Assembly (NCBI GenBank): GCA_964293585.1
Contig: CAXYYS010000055.1
Span: 1 to 13,290, forward strand
Direction: 5' to 3'
Length of the DNA: 13,290 bases
From: JAKVKY01 sp964293585
Lineage (GTDB): Bacteria; Bacillota; Negativicutes; Acidaminococcales; Acidaminococcaceae
The translations under genes and the position numbers were made by a program. Below are positions 6,003-12,097 of the stretch, one piece after another (position 1 is the first letter of the stretch; the number at the start of each line of letters is the position of its first letter). A model generated the notes under the pieces. It worked only from the letters and a program-made list of their open reading frames with translations. It searched no databases and was not told where the DNA came from.

Positions 6003-7739
6003 ATGTTCAAAAAGGGAGTATCAACAGTACTCGCAGGACTCATGTTAACCTCAACGCTGCTTTTTGGCTGTGCCAATCAGGCGGCAGACAAAAAACCGGC
6101 GGCCCCGGCGCCAGCAAGTGAAAAGGTACAGCGCAGCGTGGTTGCTGACCACGGCGTTGTGGCTGCAGCCGATCCGTTAGCGTCCAAGGCAGGCGTGGAG
6201 ATCCTCAAAAAGGGCGGCAATGCTTTTGATGCCGCTGTAGCTACCAGCTTTATGCTGGGTGTGGTAGAGCCTCAGGCCAGCGGCCTGGGCGGTGGTGGTT
6301 TTGCCATCCTCTACGTAGCCAAAGAGAAAAAGGCTTATGTGGTAGATTTCCGGGAAAGCGCTCCGGCAGCTGCCAAGCCTTCTTTCTTCAAGCTGGATGA
6401 GAAGGGTGAGATTCCCGAAGCTAATTTCTTGTTGGGCTGGTCGGCTGTAGCCGTACCCGGTCAGATGCGCGGCATGGAAATGATCAACCAGAAGTTCGGC
6501 ACCATGAAATGGGCTGACCTGATCCAACCTGCTATTGACCAAGGCGAAAAAGGTATCATCGTTAACGATACCCTGGCCAAGATTGCCGTAGAAGATTTTG
6601 CCCATATGGACAAATCCGTGACCAAGGCGTTCTTTGAAAAGACCTTTATTAAGAACGGCCTGCCTATTTCTAAGGGCGAAAAAGTAATTAACAAAGAATA
6701 TGTGGAAAGCTTAAAGAAGATTGCCAAGGGCGGCGCTGATGTCTTCTACAAAGGCGAGATTGCCGACAAGATTGTCGATGCTTATGCCAAGAACGGCAAG
6801 AACTGGATCACCAAACAGGACCTGGCTAACTACAAGGCCATCCTGCGTGAGCCTCTGCAGACCACGTACCGCGGCTATACCATCGACGTACTGCCGCCTC
6901 CTTCTTCCGGCGGTCTGACCGTAGCCGAGATGCTGAACATCCTGGAAGGTTATGATATTGCCAAGATGAAAGCCGGTTCCACAGATTATATCCATACCTT
7001 TATCGAAGCACAGAAGTTAGCCTTTGCCGATCGTAACCAATACATGGGCGACCCCGCCTTCGTAAAAGTTCCGACCAAGGGCCTGCTGGACAAGAAGTAT
7101 GCTGAGCTGCTGCGTAAACAGATTGACCCCAAGAAAGCAACCAGCGAAAAGGTTAAGTATGGCGATCCGATTCCTTACGAGAGAGCCAGCACCACCTCCT
7201 TCTCCGTCATTGATAAAGATGGCAACATGATTACCATTACCCATACGATTAATGATTTCTTCGGCGCCTGCGTAGTTCCTGAAGGCACCGGTATCATGCT
7301 GAACAACGAGATGGACGATTTCAGCACTGCTTTAGGTAAATCCAACTCCATGGAACCTGGCAAGAGACCGCTGAGCAGCATGTCTCCTGTTATCGTTCAC
7401 AAGGATGGCAAACCTGTTCTGACCATGGGTACCCCGGGTGGCCCGCGTATCATTTCCGCGATTGCCAACAACCTGGTCAACATCTTTGATTTCGGTATGG
7501 ACATCCAACCCGCTATCGACGCTGGCCGTTTCCATAACCCCAACGCCAAGGAAACCCATATTGAAAAAGTATTCACTGCTGAAACCATGAAAGCCTTGAC
7601 CGATATGGGCCATACTTTCAAACAACACGAAGCCAACGATTTGTATTTTGGCGGCGTGCAGGGCGTTATGTACGGCAAAGACGGCAAGCTGCATGGCGGC
7701 GCCGATCCCAGACGTGCAGGCCAAGCATTTGGTTATTAA
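6003..7739 (+). CDS. ggt: Lipoprotein gamma-glutamyltransferase (GGT/CapD-like)
   Basis: The 578-residue product belongs to the N-terminal nucleophile GGT family, which cuts gamma-glutamyl bonds and transfers the glutamyl group to water or an amine. A lipoprotein signal ends in LLFGC (Cys23), followed by an Ala/Pro/Lys linker, so the enzyme is membrane-anchored outside the cytoplasm. Visible family marks are DFRESAP (Arg117, substrate carboxylate binding), the GGNAFDAAVA and SGLGGGGF segments, the autocleavage site with nucleophile Thr397 in ASTTSFSVIDKDGN, NNEMDDF (434-440), PLSSMSP (456-462) and GTPGG (476-480). Length is normal and all key residues are present, so it should mature into large and small subunits. 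In a cluster with pgsB it may act like CapD of Bacillus anthracis (PGA anchoring/trimming) or as a PGA or glutathione hydrolase. Strong ribosome site at 5991-5996. Confidence 0.95.
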   Translation: MFKKGVSTVLAGLMLTSTLLFGCANQAADKKPAAPAPASEKVQRSVVADHGVVAAADPLASKAGVEILKKGGNAFDAAVATSFMLGVVEPQASGLGGGGFAILYVAKEKKAYVVDFRESAPAAAKPSFFKLDEKGEIPEANFLLGWSAVAVPGQMRGMEMINQKFGTMKWADLIQPAIDQGEKGIIVNDTLAKIAVEDFAHMDKSVTKAFFEKTFIKNGLPISKGEKVINKEYVESLKKIAKGGADVFYKGEIADKIVDAYAKNGKNWITKQDLANYKAILREPLQTTYRGYTIDVLPPPSSGGLTVAEMLNILEGYDIAKMKAGSTDYIHTFIEAQKLAFADRNQYMGDPAFVKVPTKGLLDKKYAELLRKQIDPKKATSEKVKYGDPIPYERASTTSFSVIDKDGNMITITHTINDFFGACVVPEGTGIMLNNEMDDFSTALGKSNSMEPGKRPLSSMSPVIVHKDGKPVLTMGTPGGPRIISAIANNLVNIFDFGMDIQPAIDAGRFHNPNAKETHIEKVFTAETMKALTDMGHTFKQHEANDLYFGGVQGVMYGKDGKLHGGADPRRAGQAFGY

Positions 7740-7767
7740 TTAATTTAAGTATAAGGGAGTCCGAAAA

Positions 7768-8391
7768 ATGAGAAAAAGTGCAATTTTAGGTTGTGTCCTG
7801 GCATGTTTAGTAGCAAGTTCTTTTGTAGCAGGTTGCGGCGGCAGCTCCAGTGCCCCGGCGGCAAAGCCGGCGGCCAGTGCTACCACCACGGCGGCAGCTG
7901 TTACCGGTTTAAAAGCTCCGATTTTTGAGCAGCCGGCCCTGATCACCAGTATCGGCCAGAGCGCTGATGCCCAGATGGTCAAAGCTTTGGCGGACCGCAG
8001 CCAGCTGAAATATAAGTACGATGTAGCCGCTAAGCCGGAAGCTTTAACCGGGAACAAGACTTTAATCCTGGTTATCGGCGGCAGCAGCAAAGGCATGGGT
8101 GCAGCCGGTGTGAACCAGGCTCAGGAACAGGACCGGGCCAAGGCGCTGATTGCCAAGGCTAAGGAACTGAAGATGCCCATCATGGCTCTGCATGTAGGCG
8201 GCGCTGCCCGTCGCGGCGACCTGACCGACAAGTTTATTCCTCTGATCAGTGATGCCAGCTACATGGTAGTCGTTGCCGACGGCGATAAGGATAAAGCCTT
8301 TACCAATATTGCCAGCGGTAAAAAGATGCCCATGGATTACGCAACTAACGTTGCCGACGTAGGTAAATATCTGAAAGCAGCTTTCAAGTAA
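7768..8391 (+). CDS. DUF6305-like lipoprotein of unknown function
   Basis: The 207-residue product has a lipoprotein signal ending in FVAGC (Cys23) and a Ser/Ala/Pro/Thr linker to about residue 45. The globular part (about 48-207) begins with PALITSIGQSADAQMVKAL, then a Gly-rich loop GGSSKGMGAAG (104-114) after the strand TLILVI, and HVGGAARRG (142-150) after MPIMAL. The alternating strands and helices suggest a Rossmann-like alpha/beta fold. I recall this pattern as the DUF6305 family, but the name is from memory. It lies 28 bases after ggt with its own site AAGGGAG (7753-7759), and a terminator follows. No enzyme motif is recognised. With a permease next door, a substrate-capturing role is conceivable. 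Confidence 0.8.
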   Translation: MRKSAILGCVLACLVASSFVAGCGGSSSAPAAKPAASATTTAAAVTGLKAPIFEQPALITSIGQSADAQMVKALADRSQLKYKYDVAAKPEALTGNKTLILVIGGSSKGMGAAGVNQAQEQDRAKALIAKAKELKMPIMALHVGGAARRGDLTDKFIPLISDASYMVVVADGDKDKAFTNIASGKKMPMDYATNVADVGKYLKAAFK

Positions 8392-8411
8392 TCAGGAAAA
8401 CACTCCTTAAG

Positions 8412-8450
8412 GTGGCGGCCCGGTTCGTTACGGGCTGCCACACTTTTAAA
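8412..8450 (+). terminator. Terminator between the lipoprotein and permease genes
   Basis: GTGGCGGCCCG (8412-8422) pairs over 11 positions (one G-U) with CGGGCTGCCAC (8431-8441), loop GTTCGTTA, followed by ACTTTTAAA. The short U-run may make it only partially effective, which would lower expression of the permease segment relative to ggt. Confidence 0.7.
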
Positions 8451-8469
8451 AAAAATGTCTGTACAATCG

Positions 8470-8491
8470 CAGGCGGGTATTTTTGCGCCTG
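8470..8491 (+). repeat. Small hairpin upstream of the permease gene
   Basis: CAGGCG (8470-8475) pairs with CGCCTG (8486-8491) around a 10-base loop that contains the T-run. It lies between the terminator and the ribosome site of the permease gene. Its role is unknown. No convincing promoter is visible in 8451-8537. Confidence 0.35.
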
Positions 8492-8537
8492 TAAGCTCCT
8501 GTTTAGAGCCTTCTAATGGGAGAGGAGGGAAACTTCT

Positions 8538-9812
8538 GTGGACTTAATTTTGATTGTGGTACTGCTCGTTGTCTTCTTTGCCCTGGTGATGCTGCTCAAA
8601 TGGCCGGTAAGCTTATCCCTGGCTATAACCAGTATCGTCCTGGCAGTGGTGGCGGGACAGTTTAACAAAGATCTGCTGGAGCATCTCACCAACGGTATGT
8701 TCGGTTATCTGGACGTATCCCTGGTGCTGATCACGGCGATGATCTTTATGAAAGTTATTGAAAAGAACGGCCTGCTGGCGGCGCTGACCAAAAAACTTAT
8801 CGTGACTTTTGGTAAATCGCCTCTGGCCCTGCTTATCGTCATCACCATCCTTATCATGTTCCCGGGCGCTATTACCGGTTCCTGCTCCGCCTCGGTTTTG
8901 AGCACAGGCGTGCTCCTGGCCCCGGTGCTGATGCAGCTGAACATGCCCCGGCATGTGGCCGGCGCCATTATTACCATGGCTTCCGTCTACGGCATGATCG
9001 CTCCTCCGGTTAACATCATCGTCATGATTATCGGCGCGGGCATCGATGTTCCTTATATCGGTTTTAACGGTATCTTAATGATGGTTATCCTGCCGCTGGC
9101 AATCCTGAGCACCCTGTACATGGGTTACGGGTACGCCCGCAAGGCAGATTTAAACGCTGTGGTGGAAAAATTTAAACAACAGGAAACCAAGAGCGGTTTC
9201 TTACTGTACCTGCCCCTCATCGTGATGTTAGTCCTGATGATCGTGCCCAAGATTTTCCCCCAGCAGATTCCTGATCCCAGTTTGCCTTTGACTTTTACCA
9301 TCGCCATCCTGCTGGCATTGCTGGGCGGCGGCCATAAATTCTCCCTGCCCCAGGTGGCGCGGGAAGGCGTGGATGAGATTCTGCCCATCGTCTGCCTTTT
9401 GATTTGCGTAGGCATGCTCCTGGAAGTGATGACCCTGATCGGCCTCAGAGGCTACATCGTGGTCAGCATGCTGAGCCTGCCCGCAGCTCTGATCATGTTA
9501 GGCATGGCCGTTTCTCTGCCGGCTTTCGGCGGTATCTCCGTCTTTGGCAGCGCCAGCGTGCTGGGCGTACCTTTTGCCCTGGCCCTGCTGGGTTCCAACC
9601 AGATCGTGGTTATCACCGCTTTGTCCCTCATCGCCGCTATGGGCAGCTTTACCCCGCCGGTAGCTTTAACGCCGGTAGTAACGGCCCAGGTGATCGGGGA
9701 GCCGGATTACAAAAAATTAATCTGGCCCTGCGCGGTGCCCATTGCTGTAGCTATCGTAGTCGGTTTGCTGATGATTCATTTTGCCGAGCCGATTGCCAAG
9801 CTGGTATTGTAA
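8538..9812 (+). CDS. DctM-like (TRAP-type) large permease
   Basis: The 424-residue product is very hydrophobic, with about 11-12 membrane helices. Two related halves carry the ion-transporter signature: a Gly/Ser-rich hairpin GAITGSCSAS (110-119) with a later APPVN (155-159), and SVFGSAS (334-340) with TPPVALTP (372-379). This fits the TRAP large subunit DctM and relatives in the ion transporter superfamily. TRAP systems import carboxylates with Na+ and a solute-binding protein. The start is GTG, chosen because AGGAGGG lies 8 bases upstream and the first helix begins directly. No normal DctQ or DctP gene is adjacent: a 50-residue membrane protein follows and the DUF6305-like lipoprotein precedes. 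A substrate such as glutamate, a gamma-glutamyl oligomer or another dicarboxylate is inferred from context only. Confidence 0.85.
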   Translation: MDLILIVVLLVVFFALVMLLKWPVSLSLAITSIVLAVVAGQFNKDLLEHLTNGMFGYLDVSLVLITAMIFMKVIEKNGLLAALTKKLIVTFGKSPLALLIVITILIMFPGAITGSCSASVLSTGVLLAPVLMQLNMPRHVAGAIITMASVYGMIAPPVNIIVMIIGAGIDVPYIGFNGILMMVILPLAILSTLYMGYGYARKADLNAVVEKFKQQETKSGFLLYLPLIVMLVLMIVPKIFPQQIPDPSLPLTFTIAILLALLGGGHKFSLPQVAREGVDEILPIVCLLICVGMLLEVMTLIGLRGYIVVSMLSLPAALIMLGMAVSLPAFGGISVFGSASVLGVPFALALLGSNQIVVITALSLIAAMGSFTPPVALTPVVTAQVIGEPDYKKLIWPCAVPIAVAIVVGLLMIHFAEPIAKLVL

Positions 9813-9825
9813 AGGAGATGCTGAT

Positions 9826-9978
9826 ATGGATTTGATGAAAATAGTTTATCAGATTATCCTGGCGGTAATCTCTGTACTCCTCATCTGGGATATGTTTACC
9901 CAGAAAGATATTAAGACGCAGGTCATGGCGGCGATCACGTTGATCCCGTGCCTGCTGCGTCTGGCCATGATCGCTTAA
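9826..9978 (+). CDS. 50-residue membrane protein of unknown function
   Basis: The product reads MDLMKIVYQIILAVISVLL at the N-terminus, a clear membrane helix (about 5-22). A charged turn follows (WDMFTQKDIKTQ) and a second hydrophobic segment (about 33-50, with Pro41). The start is set by AAAGGAG (9811-9817), 8 bases before the ATG; an in-frame start further upstream would overlap the permease gene and lacks a site. The stop TAA overlaps the AAGGAGG of the next gene. It sits 13 bases after the permease and may be a minimal partner of it, in place of the usual four-helix DctQ subunit. No family is recognised. Confidence 0.75.
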   Translation: MDLMKIVYQIILAVISVLLIWDMFTQKDIKTQVMAAITLIPCLLRLAMIA

Positions 9979-9988
9979 GGAGGGCTGG

Positions 9989-11104
9989 ATGATGAACGGA
10001 AGTTATAAGTCAGCAGTCGTCCTGCTGGTGGGCGTGGCAGCCGTGCTGGCGGTGGTAACGCCCCAGTATATTGCCAGACGCACTCCCTGCGAGATTAAGT
10101 CTGGTCCCGGCGTGACGGCTGTAAAACATTTAAGTGATTATTTTGACGGTCTGAAGGGCACTGCCGGTGATACGGAAGTGTTCGTCCTGGACAGCGGCAA
10201 GCCTGGTGGCGCCATCCTGGTTATCGGCGGCACGCATCCTAACGAACCGTCCGGATACCTGGCGGCAACCCTGCTGGTAGAAACGGCCAAGCCTACGGAG
10301 GGCAAACTGATTGTCATTCCCCGGGTGAACAACAGCGGTTTCAGCCATGCGGACCCCATGGAAGGTACGCCTTCCTACATTTATGTAAAGACCAAGACCG
10401 GCGAGCGTAAGTTCCGCTTTGGTTCCCGGGCCACCAACTCTATCGACCAGTGGCCGGACCCGGATATTTATGTGCATGCGGGCAGCGGTCAGACTTTGGC
10501 CGGCAGTGATACCCGTAACCTGAACCGGGCTTATCCCGGACGCAAGGACGGCAACTTTAGCGAAAAAGTTGCTTACGGTGTGGTCCAGGTCATCAAGACT
10601 GAAAAAGCCAACATCTCTGTAGATATGCACGAGTCTTCGCCGGAATATCCGGTTATCAATGCCATGGTGGCCCACGAACGGGCTATGCCTATTGCCGCCG
10701 AAGCTGTGATGAACCTGCAGCTGGATGGTATCGAGATGCGTCTGGAACCGTCGCCGAAAAATTTCCACGGTTTAACCCACCGGGAACTGGGCGATTACAC
10801 GGATACCCTGGCCATCCTGATGGAAACGCCGAATCCGTCCCAGGGACGTTTGCGCGGCAAGGTTTCTCCGGAAAGCATTCTTTCCGGCAAGGATCCCCTG
10901 TACGTGAAAGCTGCCCAGATCGGCCGCCTCTTCGTGCCCTTTACGGATGAAGGCCATCCCATTGAAGAGCGCGTCGGCCGGCATATTGCCGGAATCATGG
11001 AATTTGTGAAGGTGTATGACCAGAAAGAGCCTCAGCATATTACCATCACCAATGTGCCCACCTATAACGAACTGCTGCAAAACGGCCTGGGTTATTATTT
11101 CTAA
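9989..11104 (+). CDS. Signal-anchored AstE/AspA-type zinc hydrolase
   Basis: The 371-residue product has an N-terminal hydrophobic segment (about 7-24) with no lipobox, so it is a membrane-anchored or secreted enzyme outside the cytoplasm. The rest is the succinylglutamate desuccinylase/aspartoacylase (M14-like) fold. Zinc ligands are His83 and Glu86 in GGTHPNEPSG and His214 in DMHESS. NLNRAYPG (Asn179, Arg180) corresponds to the substrate-binding N-R pair, and Glu279 in METPNP is the probable catalytic acid/base. Family members split amide bonds at acidic amino acids. Because cytoplasmic AstE and AspA need no signal, an exported form next to pgsB suggests a polyglutamate- or glutamyl-peptide-cleaving role. 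Start: ATG 9989 or the next codon ATG 9992, both after AAGGAGG (9977-9983). It overlaps no gene but is tightly coupled to the small membrane protein. Confidence 0.88.
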   Translation: MMNGSYKSAVVLLVGVAAVLAVVTPQYIARRTPCEIKSGPGVTAVKHLSDYFDGLKGTAGDTEVFVLDSGKPGGAILVIGGTHPNEPSGYLAATLLVETAKPTEGKLIVIPRVNNSGFSHADPMEGTPSYIYVKTKTGERKFRFGSRATNSIDQWPDPDIYVHAGSGQTLAGSDTRNLNRAYPGRKDGNFSEKVAYGVVQVIKTEKANISVDMHESSPEYPVINAMVAHERAMPIAAEAVMNLQLDGIEMRLEPSPKNFHGLTHRELGDYTDTLAILMETPNPSQGRLRGKVSPESILSGKDPLYVKAAQIGRLFVPFTDEGHPIEERVGRHIAGIMEFVKVYDQKEPQHITITNVPTYNELLQNGLGYYF

Positions 11105-11176
11105 ACCTCGGACAGGCAGCCGGCGCGCCTGCGAACTCAGCAGCGTGTGCGGTGCCGGGCGGTTGCTTTAACACTT

Positions 11177-11220
11177 AACCTGCCGCAGGTCTATTTTCCT
11201 GTGGCGGGTTTCTTTATTTT
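11177..11220 (+). terminator. Terminator between the two zinc hydrolase genes
   Basis: AACCTGCCGCAGG (11177-11189) pairs over 13 positions (two G-U) with CCTGTGGCGGGTT (11198-11210), with an 8-base loop, followed by TCTTTATTTT. The gap 11105-11252 is otherwise GC-rich at its start and AT-rich before the next gene, with no clear -35/-10 pair. Confidence 0.8.
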
Positions 11221-11252
11221 GTTATAAAATTAATTAAATAGGGGGAGATACT

Positions 11253-12074
11253 ATGTTCAAAAAAATACTCTGTTTCCTGAGCCTGCTGGCGTTAGTGCTG
11301 GCGGCGGGCTGCGGCGCTAAGGATGGCGCCGGCTCTCAAACGGCGGCCAAGCCGGAAGCCAAACCGGCTGGGTTGTCCCAGGAAGCGGCGCCTCAGAAGA
11401 CTACCACGGTGATCAAGCTCATGGATGGGACTAAGTATGCTACTCCGGCTTACATTTACAAATCGGCCAAACCGGGACCGGCGGTCCTGGTGGTGGGCGG
11501 TGTGCACGGTAATGAACCGGCGGGCGCCCTGGCGGCCAAAAAATTCTGTGACGTGCCGCTCTTAAAGGGTACGCTCATCGTGGTGCCCAGGGCCAACGAG
11601 ACGGCGCTGCAGGAAAAAATCCGCACGCTCCCCGAGACCGGCGACTTGAACCGGGCGTATCCCGGCAAAGAAAAAGGTACGCCGGCGGAACAGCTGACCT
11701 ACGGCATCGTCAAGTTAATGAAGGAAAACCAAGTGGCCATGGTGCTGGACCTGCACGAAGGCTATGCCTTTAACTACGAGAACCATAAATCCGTGGGCGA
11801 AAGCATCCTGCCCGGTACCGATGACAAGAGCACTTTCCTGGCTATGGATGCGATAGAGTTTATTAACAAGCAGATCACGGAACCCAAGAAAAAGTTTAAT
11901 GTGCTGGCCAACCCCGTTAAGGGTAGTACCGCCTGGTACGCCAACACGGTGCTGAAAGTGCCGGCCTTTACCATCGAGACCAGTGATAAGCAGCCGCTGG
12001 AAGACCGGACTAATTTTAGTTTTACCATTGCTAAGTTTATTATCGCTAACGGTACCGGGATCATAGCGCAGTAA
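11253..12074 (+). CDS. Lipoprotein AstE/AspA-type zinc hydrolase
   Basis: The 273-residue product has a lipoprotein signal ending in LAAGC (Cys20) and an Ala/Lys/Pro-rich linker to about residue 48, so it is anchored to the outside of a membrane. The catalytic domain is a shorter paralogue of the preceding hydrolase: His85 and Glu88 in GGVHGNEPAG, Asn133 and Arg134 in GDLNRAYPG, His168 in LDLHEG and probable catalytic Glu242 in FTIETS. All key residues are kept. Residue +2 after the Cys is Gly, not Asp, so in a diderm host it could be sent to the outer membrane. The ribosome site is GGGGGAG (11241-11247). It ends 24 bases before pgsB and is probably co-transcribed with it. I infer a PGA-depolymerising or release role. 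Aspartoacylase-like activity on small molecules is the alternative. Confidence 0.88.
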   Translation: MFKKILCFLSLLALVLAAGCGAKDGAGSQTAAKPEAKPAGLSQEAAPQKTTTVIKLMDGTKYATPAYIYKSAKPGPAVLVVGGVHGNEPAGALAAKKFCDVPLLKGTLIVVPRANETALQEKIRTLPETGDLNRAYPGKEKGTPAEQLTYGIVKLMKENQVAMVLDLHEGYAFNYENHKSVGESILPGTDDKSTFLAMDAIEFINKQITEPKKKFNVLANPVKGSTAWYANTVLKVPAFTIETSDKQPLEDRTNFSFTIAKFIIANGTGIIAQ

Positions 12075-12097
12075 ATTTGCAGGAAGGAGCGCAGCGC

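Noticed and set aside
5918..6121. Plus-strand open frame overlapping the start of ggt
   Set aside because: It covers the leader stem-loop and runs out of frame into ggt; no ribosome site and no domain.
8451..8537. Possible promoter of the permease gene (TACAAT at 8462 or TCTAAT at 8512)
   Set aside because: No matching -35 at 16-18 bases for either, and the second would place the start inside the ribosome site.
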